Below are positions 43,375 to 51,668 of a stretch of DNA of 57,459 nt, piece after piece. The translations under genes and the position numbers were made by a program. The notes under the pieces are model-generated. The model did no database searches, had not been told where the DNA came from, and saw nothing but the letters and a program-made list of their open reading frames with translations. Position 1 is the first letter of the stretch. The number at the start of each line of letters is the position of its first letter. Source of the stretch: Paenibacillus nanensis (GTDB lineage: Bacteria > Bacillota > Bacilli > Paenibacillales > Paenibacillaceae); contig NZ_QXQA01000025.1 of the NCBI RefSeq assembly GCF_003583765.1, forward strand, positions 1 through 57,459, given 5' to 3'.

Positions 43375-44881
43375 CACCTTAGTGCTTCCTTTGCTCATCC
43401 CGCTTTGCACGGCGGTGCTGCTTGTTTTTCTGAAGGGGAGGATCATGGCGCAGCGGTGGGTCAGCGGGCTAAGCGGCCTCTTGAATGCCGGCGTCGCCGC
43501 GCTGATTCTTTATCAAGTGAAGACGGAAGGGATTCAGACGCTGTACATGAGCGGGTGGGTGCCGCCATACGGCATCACATTCGTGGCGGATATGATGGCG
43601 GCGCTGTTAGTGCTGACGACCTCCGTCATCGGATGGTTCTGCCTGATCTTCTCCTTCCGAAGCATCGGGGAGGAGCGGGAAAGCCATTATTATTATCCGC
43701 TGTTTCAGTTCTTGCTCGTCGGGGTTAGCGGTTCGTTTCTGACGGGCGATATATTCAACTTGTTCGTCTGCTTTGAGGTGATGCTGATCTCGTCCTATGC
43801 ACTGATCGTGCTGGGCGGGACGAAGCTGCAGCTGAGAGAATCGATCAAATATATGCTGATTAACATTTTGTCATCCGCCTTGTTTGTCGCGGCTGTCGCC
43901 TATCTGTACGGCGTGACGGGGGCGCTTAATATGGCCGATCTGTCCGTTCGCGTGGCGGAAGCGGGGCAGGGCGGCGTGCTGAATGTGATCGCGATTCTGT
44001 TTATGATTGTTTTCGCCTTGAAGGCGGGACTCTTCCTGTTCTTCTGGCTGCCCGGCTCGTACGGCGCGCCCCCGACGGCGATTACGGCGATTTTTGCCGC
44101 GCTGCTTACGAAGGTGGGCCTGTACGCGCTGGTTCGCGTGTTCACGCTGATCTTCTATCATGACCACGCCGTGACGCATGGCTGGATCGGATGGATGGCA
44201 GGGGCGACGATGGCGCTTGGAGCTTTCGGAGCGCTGGCCTATAAGGATATCCCGCGTATCTTGAACTACAACATCATCATTAGCGTCGGCTTTATCGCTT
44301 TTGGTCTGGCGTCGGCGAACAAAGACGCGTTGGATGGGGCGGTCTTCTACCTGCTGCATGACATGATTGCGAAGGCGCTCCTCTTTATTCTAGGGGGCAT
44401 GGTAATCTCGGCCGCGGGCACGAACAAGCTGTCCGAGATGGGCGGCCTAATCCGGAGACACCCTGTGCTAGGATGGATGTTCTTCGCCACGGCGCTGGCG
44501 ATTGCGGGCATTCCGCCGCTCAGCGGCTTCGCTGGCAAGCTGCTGATTGTGCGCGGCGGCTTCGAGGCGGAGCAATATGTGCTGGCGGCATTGGCCGTCG
44601 CCTCAAGCTTTATCGTCCTGTATTCGCTTATTCGTATGTTTATGGCGGCTTTCTGGGGAGAGGAGCGAACGAAGGCCTCCGCTTCTGTGGAAGATACAGG
44701 AGAAACGAGTTCAACGCATGCCTCCGGCGGTTATCGTCTTCGCTTGCTATCCGGAGCAGGGCTGCTTGTTCTTGTGATCGCAATGGGAATTGGCGCAGAG
44801 TGGGTCCTGGGCTTTGTAACGGAAGCGGGCGAGACGTTAACGCAGCCGGCCATCTACATTGACGCGGTGCTAAAGGAGTAG
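43367..44881 (+). CDS. mrpD: Mrp antiporter subunit D
   Basis: A 504-residue protein related to NuoM/NuoN with about 14 membrane segments; FEVMLISSYALIVLGGTKLQ and FWLPGSYGAPPTAITAIFAA carry conserved residues for proton transfer. Together with MrpA it is thought to form the ion and proton paths. Confidence 0.96.
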   Translation: MNNTLVLPLLIPLCTAVLLVFLKGRIMAQRWVSGLSGLLNAGVAALILYQVKTEGIQTLYMSGWVPPYGITFVADMMAALLVLTTSVIGWFCLIFSFRSIGEERESHYYYPLFQFLLVGVSGSFLTGDIFNLFVCFEVMLISSYALIVLGGTKLQLRESIKYMLINILSSALFVAAVAYLYGVTGALNMADLSVRVAEAGQGGVLNVIAILFMIVFALKAGLFLFFWLPGSYGAPPTAITAIFAALLTKVGLYALVRVFTLIFYHDHAVTHGWIGWMAGATMALGAFGALAYKDIPRILNYNIIISVGFIAFGLASANKDALDGAVFYLLHDMIAKALLFILGGMVISAAGTNKLSEMGGLIRRHPVLGWMFFATALAIAGIPPLSGFAGKLLIVRGGFEAEQYVLAALAVASSFIVLYSLIRMFMAAFWGEERTKASASVEDTGETSSTHASGGYRLRLLSGAGLLVLVIAMGIGAEWVLGFVTEAGETLTQPAIYIDAVLKE

Positions 44882-44886
44882 ATGAG

Positions 44887-45228
44887 ATGCTCGTATTGAA
44901 ACGTTCATGGGCGGTGATCAAGCTGTTCATTATATTTAACAGGGAGCTGTTCCTCTCCAGTATCGCCGTACTGCTGCATATTGTTCGGCCCCGGCTCGCG
45001 ATTAGGCCAGGCATTGTCGAGATGAAGACGGAGCTGAAATCGAGCTTCGAAATTACGCTGCTGTCTTGCCTCATCTGTCTAACGCCGGGGACGCTTACGC
45101 TGGACGTCTCGAACGACGGGGAGACGCTGTATATCCACGCGATGGATATCAAGGATGCGGAGGAGCTGAAGGAGCAGATCAAAAGCACGTTCGAAAAGGC
45201 GATTATGGAGGTGACGAGGGCATGCTGA
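44887..45228 (+). CDS. mrpE: Mrp antiporter subunit E, N-terminally short
   Basis: A 113-residue MnhE protein. The core is intact (LAIRPGIVEMKTELKSSFEI, LTPGTLTLDVSND, LYIHAMDI), but about 45 residues with the first membrane segments seen in Bacillus MrpE are missing. AAGGAG sits 8 bases before the ATG at 44887 and the frame upstream belongs to mrpD, so the short form is native here. Confidence 0.92.
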   Translation: MLVLKRSWAVIKLFIIFNRELFLSSIAVLLHIVRPRLAIRPGIVEMKTELKSSFEITLLSCLICLTPGTLTLDVSNDGETLYIHAMDIKDAEELKEQIKSTFEKAIMEVTRAC

Positions 45229-45515
45229 ACGGATTTTTGCTCGTATCGCTTATTTTACTGTCACTGGCCATTCTCGGCAGTATGTTCCGGTTATTAGCCG
45301 GGCCTTCCATTCCCGACCGCATTGCCGCTTTGGATACGATCGGCATTCTGCTGCTTGCGATGATTGCGGTGATCGGGATGCTGAACGGGACGGCGGCTTA
45401 TTTGGATATCATTCTGGTGATCGGTATTTTAACTTTTATTGGCACAACCGCATTCGCCAGATACATGGAGAGGGGTGTAGTCCTTGAATCCGGAGACGAT
45501 CAGACACATCGTTGA
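45222..45515 (+). CDS. mrpF: Mrp antiporter subunit F
   Basis: A 97-residue protein starting MLNGFLLVSLILLSLAILGS with three membrane segments and the GPSIPDRIAALDTIG loop. It overlaps both mrpE and mrpG. Confidence 0.94.
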   Translation: MLNGFLLVSLILLSLAILGSMFRLLAGPSIPDRIAALDTIGILLLAMIAVIGMLNGTAAYLDIILVIGILTFIGTTAFARYMERGVVLESGDDQTHR

Positions 45516-45867
45516 ATTCGTTATCGGGATCGTCGTGCTGCTGGGAGCGCTGGTCAGCGTCATTAGCGTCTTCGGCATCATCCGGCTGCCCGACGTTTAT
45601 CTTCGCTCCCATGCCGCAACCAAAAGCGCGACGCTCGGCGTGCTGCTTATTCTGCTTGGCGGCTTCTTGTACTTCTGGATTTTCGAGCATCACATCAGCA
45701 TTAAGCTGCTGCTCGGCATCGTTTTTGTGTTCATCACGTCACCTGTAGCCGGGCACCTGAACGCGCGAGCTGCCTATCGGTCCGGCGTCTCGCTGTGGAA
45801 GGGCAGCGTCCGCGACGATCTGAAGGAGGATCTGAAGCGGGAGAGGCAGGAGAGCAGGGGCGTTTAG
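45484..45867 (+). CDS. mrpG: Mrp antiporter subunit G
   Basis: A 127-residue MnhG protein. FGIIRLPDVYLRSHAATKSA is the family signature. It starts at TTG 45484 within mrpF, with GAGAGGGG upstream. Last gene of the operon. Confidence 0.93.
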   Translation: MNPETIRHIVEFVIGIVVLLGALVSVISVFGIIRLPDVYLRSHAATKSATLGVLLILLGGFLYFWIFEHHISIKLLLGIVFVFITSPVAGHLNARAAYRSGVSLWKGSVRDDLKEDLKRERQESRGV

Positions 45868-45878
45868 CTAGGGGAACG

Positions 45879-45898
45879 GCCGCCGAGTGTTCGGCGGC
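45879..45898. other. Hairpin between mrpG and a convergent GNAT gene
   Basis: GCCGCCGA, loop GTGT, TCGGCGGC. There is no T run on either side, so it may be a weak bidirectional terminator. Confidence 0.4.
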
Positions 45899-45903
45899 TG
45901 TAC

Positions 45904-46308
45904 TCAAACCAACGAAGAGATGAACATAGGAGTGGCTCCATCCTCCTTGGAGAACCCGCACTTTTGATAAAAATCTACCGCGCTCTCATATGAAATAAGC
46001 ACTTTTGTTTTACAGCCTTTATAGCGGTCAAGCATGATGTCCATCATGGCCTTGCCTATTCCTTTGCCCTGATAATCCGGATGGATCAGCATATAGTGGA
46101 AATAGACGGTTAAAACGCCGTCGGACAAAGCGTTGATTAGACCGACAAGCCGGTCCCCATCCCAAGCCGCTGCAATCGAATGAGATCCTTGAATCGCCTG
46201 GACAAGCTCGTCCGGGTGTTTTCCGGATTCCCACTCGACCGAAAGAAACAACGCTTGAAGCGCCTCTCTCGTGATGTCCTCGATATTTGATGCGTAACGG
46301 ATATTCAT
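45904..46308 (-). CDS. GNAT N-acetyltransferase
   Basis: About 134 residues starting MNIRYASNIEDITREALQAL. The acetyl-CoA motif is HPDYQGKGIGKAMMDIMLDR. The start is uncertain, as no strong ribosome binding site is seen; ATG at 46314 or one far upstream at 46419 are open too. Substrate unknown. Confidence 0.82.
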   Translation of the reverse strand: MNIRYASNIEDITREALQALFLSVEWESGKHPDELVQAIQGSHSIAAAWDGDRLVGLINALSDGVLTVYFHYMLIHPDYQGKGIGKAMMDIMLDRYKGCKTKVLISYESAVDFYQKCGFSKEDGATPMFISSLV

Positions 46309-46426
46309 CGCCATACCAGCTTTCAAAGGAATTGTTCTCTCTGGATTCCAAGTCAGTATATCGTGAAACAACTCTGCAAGTAATGGAGGGATTGAAGAAG
46401 TTCTTGCATTCCTATGCATATGCCAG

Positions 46427-46457
46427 CAAAAAAAGGGGCCCGCATCGCTGCGGGCCT
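46427..46457 (-). terminator. Terminator of the GNAT gene at 46569
   Basis: On the minus strand, GGCCCGC, loop, GCGGGCC and a run of seven T. The A-rich, gene-free interval 46458-46568 precedes it. Confidence 0.82.
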
Positions 46458-46568
46458 AAGTCGTTCTATATGAAAGTGGGGTTGTTGAACCTTATTATAG
46501 GGGCGGATGCTTAAACGAACCTGAAATGAGGATTACAGGTGTATGAATTATTAATTAACCAGATGTGT

Positions 46569-47096
46569 TTATTTAATTGTGGTCTTCCTTTCATTTTTCG
46601 TCCTAATCCAGTATTTACAGGTTCCCTTATCAATACCAGCTAAGGCTCCATCGTTGCTCTCAATAATTTTTCGAGATGCAGCATTATCCTCGTTACAGGT
46701 TAGCAGCACATCGTGTATTCCTAAGCGGGAGGCTTCTTTCAGCAGGTTATGCAGCATTAGTTTTCCGTATCCTTTCCCTCTGCAAGAGGGTCTTACAACA
46801 TATCCAATATGCCCGCCGTGTCTCTTAAGGTTTTCATTTAAGTAATGTCTTAATTTCCCGTATCCTACGGGATATCCGGCGATATATAGCCAGTACGTTG
46901 TCTGGGGGACATGCTGAGGCGCTAGATTTACACCTTCGGACATTTCAAAATACTTTCTCAATATTAATCTAAAGTCGCTGTAATTGTCCGAAAGCAATCC
47001 GTTAACAAATCCGTTCTCTCCAGGTCCGATTTCAAGCGCCATTTGGTAAACGTCTTCGCCATCATCTAATGTTAATTTTCTTAATTCAACCTCCAT
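46569..47096 (-). CDS. GNAT N-acetyltransferase
   Basis: A 175-residue protein starting MEVELRKLTLDDGEDVYQMA. The acetyl-CoA motif is VVRPSCRGKGYGKLMLHNLL and DVLLTCNEDNAASRKIIE follows. AGGAGG lies 7 bases before the ATG. Base composition looks lower in GC than the surrounding operons, which hints at acquisition. It follows the DUF1835 gene after 17 bases, so the two are probably cotranscribed. Confidence 0.88.
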   Translation of the reverse strand: MEVELRKLTLDDGEDVYQMALEIGPGENGFVNGLLSDNYSDFRLILRKYFEMSEGVNLAPQHVPQTTYWLYIAGYPVGYGKLRHYLNENLKRHGGHIGYVVRPSCRGKGYGKLMLHNLLKEASRLGIHDVLLTCNEDNAASRKIIESNDGALAGIDKGTCKYWIRTKNERKTTIK

Positions 47097-47113
47097 AGGA
47101 CACCTCCTATGAA

Positions 47114-48160
47114 TTAATCAGTCCTTAACAGCTTTACGGAAAACTGATGCAAAGCGCTCGGCAGTCCTTTAAAGGCCAGGATTCCTTGGTTAACTAAGAT
47201 CCAAATTCGATAGGTTAGAAAAGAATACCCCACAAGCTGCTGTGAAGTATCAAGCACTCTGCCGACGACGATTCCTGCCTTAATAAATCCATCCCGATCT
47301 TGCTCTTGTTCCAGTTCAATGACTGACTTAACAATGACCGCATCCAGCGCAGACTCATCATTGCCTCTAACCTTACCGTCTTCCCACAAACGGAGCACAT
47401 GGTCTTCTCCAGCTAGTGTAAACCATTCTGATTCATATCTGCTTCTTTGATTCGCGTCAAGAGGAGTGCCTTCATAACATTCATTTACGATTACCTGAAA
47501 ATGATCCTGATCGATTAAGCCGCTGGCATAGGAAAAACCCCCATCTTTGTTGGAAAGCCCCATTGCATGGAATCGTTCCGTCACATTGACAATATGCACC
47601 GGCTGCTCCCGTTCTTTCAACAAATACAACGCGAAGCGTAAACCTGTTTGATCATGAGCGTTATTTGCGCACCAAATGACGATCGTTTTATGTTCGGGAA
47701 TGCTTCTAACCGCGTTCACCATTTGCTCAAGCTGATGTTCTCGATTTGAGTTGTGGCTCAGAATGTAGTCCCTGTCGTGTTCCATCATCCAAAGGAGTCT
47801 ATTCTGTTGTCCAGCTGTTGTTTCTAAGCGAGATAAAGGCCCTACAGAAAATAACTCGTTGAAGGCCAAAACTTGGCATACATTTCGTTTTCCAATTTTG
47901 CCGAGAGCCACCTTTAACGATCCCGCATCAGAGAGGCTAAAAACAAGATGGACATATTGCTCGTTCTTGTACGTTTGTAATTGATGGTCTCGAACGGCAT
48001 CTATATGATCTTGAATGATCTTTACAAATCCTTCGGCTAAATGTTTATCTTCGATGCTTCCATCCTCGTAATAGCGGTCCAATGTTTTCAATAAATGGAA
48101 GTAGAGCATACGCAGTTCTTTTTCACCGAAGTGATGAAGACTTTCGTAGAGCTTGTCCAA
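47114..48160 (-). CDS. DUF1835 domain-containing protein
   Basis: A 348-residue protein. The DUF1835 region begins about residue 70 (HLVFSLSDAGSLKVALGK, FNELFSVGPL) and is followed by a DUF3658-like C-terminal region (EDHVLRLWEDGKVRGNDES). Function unknown. The start is TTG at 48160 with GGGGAGG seven bases upstream. It looks AT-rich for this genome. Confidence 0.85.
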   Translation of the reverse strand: MDKLYESLHHFGEKELRMLYFHLLKTLDRYYEDGSIEDKHLAEGFVKIIQDHIDAVRDHQLQTYKNEQYVHLVFSLSDAGSLKVALGKIGKRNVCQVLAFNELFSVGPLSRLETTAGQQNRLLWMMEHDRDYILSHNSNREHQLEQMVNAVRSIPEHKTIVIWCANNAHDQTGLRFALYLLKEREQPVHIVNVTERFHAMGLSNKDGGFSYASGLIDQDHFQVIVNECYEGTPLDANQRSRYESEWFTLAGEDHVLRLWEDGKVRGNDESALDAVIVKSVIELEQEQDRDGFIKAGIVVGRVLDTSQQLVGYSFLTYRIWILVNQGILAFKGLPSALHQFSVKLLRTD

Positions 48161-48195
48161 TAAATATCCTCCCCACAGGCACTTTCCAAGTCTAA

Positions 48196-48432
48196 TTAAC
48201 GCCGCGCCAACTCATCCTTACGCAGGATAAATATAGGGATTTCTTTTTCCTCATTGCGGCATTGGCCAAGAGTGAATACATAGTGCACATCGGATTCGTC
48301 CATACGGATCGTTTTACATTGAAAAATTCTTTTCCCTTGTTCAGAACTCATCCCGTCTCTTGTGTTGTCAACCGTCCATTCGATCTCTCTGCCATTCGAA
48401 TGAACATCATGGATCCAGTGACTCCGATGCAT
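48196..48432 (-). CDS. Hypothetical small protein, possibly 5'-truncated or frameshifted
   Basis: A 78-residue frame starting MHRSHWIHDVHSNGREIEWT and ending PIFILRKDELARR. It looks protein-like, with a weak GAGAG site 6 bases upstream. Another frame just upstream on the same strand (QQIDGFERLVHERLS) also looks coding and runs into this one with a one-base shift near 48432, so the gene may have lost its start by frameshift. Family not recognised. Confidence 0.45.
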   Translation of the reverse strand: MHRSHWIHDVHSNGREIEWTVDNTRDGMSSEQGKRIFQCKTIRMDESDVHYVFTLGQCRNEEKEIPIFILRKDELARR

Positions 48433-48475
48433 GAAAGTCTCTCATGTACGAGACGCTCGAAACCATCTATTTGTT

Positions 48476-48540
48476 GTAAAAAAAACGGGTACCGCGTCTA
48501 GCGCCTTCGCAGCACTTGATCTCGCGTTACCCGTTTTTAT
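48476..48540 (-). terminator. Terminator of the DUF4870 gene
   Basis: A 12-base stem with one mismatch (48485-48496 against 48523-48534), with flanking A and T runs on both sides, so it can work in both directions. It directly follows the DUF4870 stop. Confidence 0.85.
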
Positions 48541-48894
48541 TTAGAATCCGCCAACCTGGCTATCGGCCCAATCGCCAATGAGCGGAAGCTTGAACTTCTT
48601 GCCTTGCAGCGCGAGCAGCATTAACGCAATCCACAAAATAAAGCTCAGCGGGGTTAGAATGATGGACACCAGCCAGCCGACGAACGGGATAAAGCCTAGG
48701 ATGAGGTTGATGACGATGAGCACGACGGAAATGGCAATCGACTGCAGGGCGTGGAACTTCACGAACCGGCTTTGCTTCTCAAGGGCTAGGAACACGATGC
48801 CTGTAATGAAGCCGAGCAGATAGCAGAGAAGTCCTGCAACTTTGGGGTCGAGTCCTGTAGATGAAGGGTCTGGATTCACTTGTATCGGCTGCAT
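48541..48894 (-). CDS. DUF4870 membrane protein
   Basis: A 117-residue protein with three or four membrane segments. LLCYLLGFITGIVFLALEKQ and FVKFHALQSIAISVV match the DUF4870 family, whose role is unknown. It is divergent from the LCP gene, about 220 bases away. Confidence 0.9.
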   Translation of the reverse strand: MQPIQVNPDPSSTGLDPKVAGLLCYLLGFITGIVFLALEKQSRFVKFHALQSIAISVVLIVINLILGFIPFVGWLVSIILTPLSFILWIALMLLALQGKKFKLPLIGDWADSQVGGF

Positions 48895-49007
48895 AAGGGA
48901 ATAATCATCCTCTCCGAGTCATAGTTATGCATAGAGTGTATTCGCCGGGGACGAGCAATAAACCTCTTTGAATTTGAAAATATTTGTTAAAATACCCAAC
49001 AACAAAT

Positions 49008-49051
49008 TGTAACAGGTTTGTAACCCGTCGACATGATTCTTCGTCTAAAAT
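49008..49051 (+). promoter_or_regulatory. WalR (YycF) box and promoter of the LCP gene
   Basis: TGTAAC, five bases, TGTAAC (49008-49013 and 49019-49024) exactly fits the WalR consensus TGTWAH-N5-TGTWAH. A TAAAAT -10 box follows at 49046-49051 and no good -35 box is present, which fits activator-dependent transcription. WalRK controls cell-wall genes, in keeping with the LCP enzyme downstream. Confidence 0.7.
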
Positions 49052-49115
49052 GTAAAAGGATCGCAAGTCTTATCATTTCATGGAAGAATCATTGTGATTG
49101 GGGAGAACAAAACCT

Positions 49116-50171
49116 ATGAAAAAATATAAAAGAGCCTATATTATAAGCGCGGTAGCCGTTGTTGTGCTCGCGGCTGCTTTCATGAACAGGAGCGCGCTGG
49201 CGATGCTCGGCTTCGACTGGTTCGTGCAGGGAGCGGTCGCCGATAGAATAAAGGATACGTATAAGCCGGTTGATAGACAGCCTAAGCCGGTTCCGGTCAG
49301 CGAGGAGAAGAACGAGGAGGAGCCTTTCTCCGTCTTGCTGCTCGGGGTTGATCAGCGGGGCAAAGAGATTGGGCGGGCAGATACGATGATTTATACGGTT
49401 GTGCGGCCAAGCGACGGCAACATGCTGCTCGTCTCAATTCCAAGAGACACGTATGTGGAAATTGTGGGTAAGGATTATAGCGACAAAATCAACCATTCCT
49501 ACGCCTTCGGGGGAGCGGGTATGACGATGGATACCGTCGAGAAGTTGTTCGACGCGCCGGTCGACCACTACGCCTCGATAAATTTCCAGGGCTTCCGGGA
49601 CGCGATCGACGCGATGGGAGGCATTTCGCTGCCGATCGAAGAGGACATGATCAATGATGATTACGGTCATGAGAAATTTATCATAAAAGGCGGTCAGGAC
49701 TTATATAACGGGAAGGACGCGCTTAACTATGTGCGGTACCGGGAAGATGCCGGCGGCGATATGAGCAGGACGGAGCGGCATCAGGAGTTTCTTTCTGCTA
49801 TGATAGAGAAGGCGACGGAAATGAAGCAATGGAGCAAAATCCCCGAGCTGATGGACATTATGGGTGAAAACTTCAGCACCGATATCCCGCCGAACGAGCT
49901 GATTGATCTGGCTCAAGGGCTGCTTCAAGCGGACAACCGCACAATGTATAACCATACGCTGCTCGGACATGGCGGACGGTTAGTAGAGGGCGGAACCTAT
50001 TTATATTTCGTGGATGAGGCGGATCTGGCATCGGTACAAACCATGATCAAAAACTGGCTCAATGCCGATACGAATGCAGCGAGCCTTGTTCTTCCGTCCA
50101 AATACGGGGAGCAGCCCGAGAAGGAAGTGGAGTCGCTCTCGGGATCGTCATCAGCGAACGAAACGGAGTGA
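49116..50171 (+). CDS. LytR-CpsA-Psr family cell-wall ligase
   Basis: A 351-residue membrane-anchored enzyme that in this family transfers wall teichoic acid or other glycopolymers to peptidoglycan. One N-terminal membrane segment (about 8-28) is followed by the LCP domain: LLLGVDQRG, SIPRDTYVEI, KINHSYAFGGAG and LNYVRYREDAGGD carry the conserved Asp and Arg residues. The Ser/Glu-rich tail ends SGSSSANETE. ATG at 49116 with GGGGAG at 10 bases. Confidence 0.93.
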   Translation: MKKYKRAYIISAVAVVVLAAAFMNRSALAMLGFDWFVQGAVADRIKDTYKPVDRQPKPVPVSEEKNEEEPFSVLLLGVDQRGKEIGRADTMIYTVVRPSDGNMLLVSIPRDTYVEIVGKDYSDKINHSYAFGGAGMTMDTVEKLFDAPVDHYASINFQGFRDAIDAMGGISLPIEEDMINDDYGHEKFIIKGGQDLYNGKDALNYVRYREDAGGDMSRTERHQEFLSAMIEKATEMKQWSKIPELMDIMGENFSTDIPPNELIDLAQGLLQADNRTMYNHTLLGHGGRLVEGGTYLYFVDEADLASVQTMIKNWLNADTNAASLVLPSKYGEQPEKEVESLSGSSSANETE

Positions 50172-50177
50172 TGAACG

Positions 50178-50588
50178 ATGAATATCGCTTTTTTCTTGCT
50201 GCCAAAGCAAGAGGTCGCCTACCTGTCGCATGACGCGACGCTTAGGCAAGCGCTCGAGCGGATGGAATACCACCGCTATACGGCGGTGCCGATCATTAAT
50301 GCGGAAGGCGGCTATGTCGGAACGGTCACAGAAGGCGATCTGCTGTGGTTTATGAAGAGCAGGCCCGATCTGACATTTGAGGGCACTAACAAAGTGAGGC
50401 TGAGCGAAGTGCCGCTCAGGCTGAACAATAAGACGGTAAATATTGATGCGAACATGGATGATATGATCGCCCTGGCGAAAGTGCAAAACTTTGTGCCGGT
50501 AGTGGATGACCGCAATCATTTTATAGGTATTGTTAGAAGAAGCGAAATTATCGATTATTGCATGAAGGGACTGTCCGAGCGGATCTAG
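50178..50588 (+). CDS. CBS domain protein
   Basis: A 136-residue protein made of a CBS pair: EYHRYTAVPIINAEGGYVGT and VQNFVPVVDDRNHFIGIVRR. CBS pairs bind adenine nucleotides and, in some cases, cyclic di-AMP. It starts six bases after the LCP stop. Confidence 0.9.
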   Translation: MNIAFFLLPKQEVAYLSHDATLRQALERMEYHRYTAVPIINAEGGYVGTVTEGDLLWFMKSRPDLTFEGTNKVRLSEVPLRLNNKTVNIDANMDDMIALAKVQNFVPVVDDRNHFIGIVRRSEIIDYCMKGLSERI

Positions 50589-50744
50589 CGGGTTCGAGGG
50601 GAAAGTCCCTTTTCCCTTATGTTCCAGCCGGTTCGGCTGCACGAAACGCATCGACATTGCGTACGGGTGAATTCTTTTGTGCTATAATGGGGAATGAATG
50701 TCTGATTATTATACGTACTTAGAATCGCTTAAGAGGTGAACCGA

Positions 50745-51650
50745 TTGAAGGCTGGGCTCAAACCCATATTATGGAGCGCTGCGGCATTTCTGGCTTTAGT
50801 GCTGCTTGCTGTTCCGTTACTGAACTTTCCCGCATCTTTATTATTAACGGTAAGTTACGTTGTCTTGTATGCGACGCTCTCAAGAGGAGCTTTCATCCTG
50901 CATTTGCTGCCCGTATGGATCTTAGCGGCAGTAGTCGCCGGACCGAGCTTATTAATCATCGGATTGTTTTTCTTGGTGCCATCCATTGTTATGGGCCATC
51001 TGTACCAAAAAGGCGTCTCAGCCGCGAAGGTGATAAGGACGGTCGGCATCGTGTTTTTGGCGCAGCTCATGCTGGAGCTTTTGCTGTTCGAGATGGTGTT
51101 CGATCTGTCGCTCCTGAGTGAGTTCAGTGAAATCGTACGGACGACGATGAACGGCATGATGACGCCAGAGCTGGCGGCGGCCGGCTGGAACGAGGAAATG
51201 ACGGAGCAGCTCATCCAGACGGTCATGAACATCATTCCGCTCATTTTTATTCTTTTTTCGTTTATCTATGCGGTTCTGGCTCACTTCTTTGCCCGTCGGG
51301 CCGTTCAGCGCAGCGGAATCGAGGTTCCCGCGTTCCCGAAAGCCAAGGATTGGCGGCTGCCGCGCGTGCTTGTCATTTATTATTTGATCGCCTACGTGGC
51401 GGACTTGTTTTTACGTAACGGGGACGATTCGTTCCTGAACGTAGCGGTCATGAACCTGGTTCCGCTGCTAAGCTTTTTGTTCACCATCCAGGCTATCGGG
51501 TTTTTCTTCTTCATCGCGCATGAGCGGGGATGGAGTAAGGCGGTTCCGATACTCATAGCCATACCTGTGCTGCTTATCCCGCCGCTTAGCTTGATCGGCG
51601 TCCTGGATACCGCCTTTCCGATTCGGAAATCATTTGTTAAACCACAATAG
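50745..51650 (+). CDS. yybS: YybS family DUF2232 membrane protein
   Basis: A 301-residue protein with about eight membrane segments. It sits upstream of gdpP, as does YybS in Bacillus. The TTG at 50745 is chosen because AGAGGTG is 6 bases upstream; a GTG at 50736 overlaps that site. Function unknown; possibly a transport-like component. Confidence 0.87.
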   Translation: MKAGLKPILWSAAAFLALVLLAVPLLNFPASLLLTVSYVVLYATLSRGAFILHLLPVWILAAVVAGPSLLIIGLFFLVPSIVMGHLYQKGVSAAKVIRTVGIVFLAQLMLELLLFEMVFDLSLLSEFSEIVRTTMNGMMTPELAAAGWNEEMTEQLIQTVMNIIPLIFILFSFIYAVLAHFFARRAVQRSGIEVPAFPKAKDWRLPRVLVIYYLIAYVADLFLRNGDDSFLNVAVMNLVPLLSFLFTIQAIGFFFFIAHERGWSKAVPILIAIPVLLIPPLSLIGVLDTAFPIRKSFVKPQ

Positions 51651-51668
51651 CACGGGAGCGAATGGGAA

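Noticed and set aside
48262..48501. 79-codon plus-strand frame opposite the orphan small gene
   Set aside because: It runs into a bidirectional terminator and lacks a ribosome binding site; the minus-strand frame is more protein-like.
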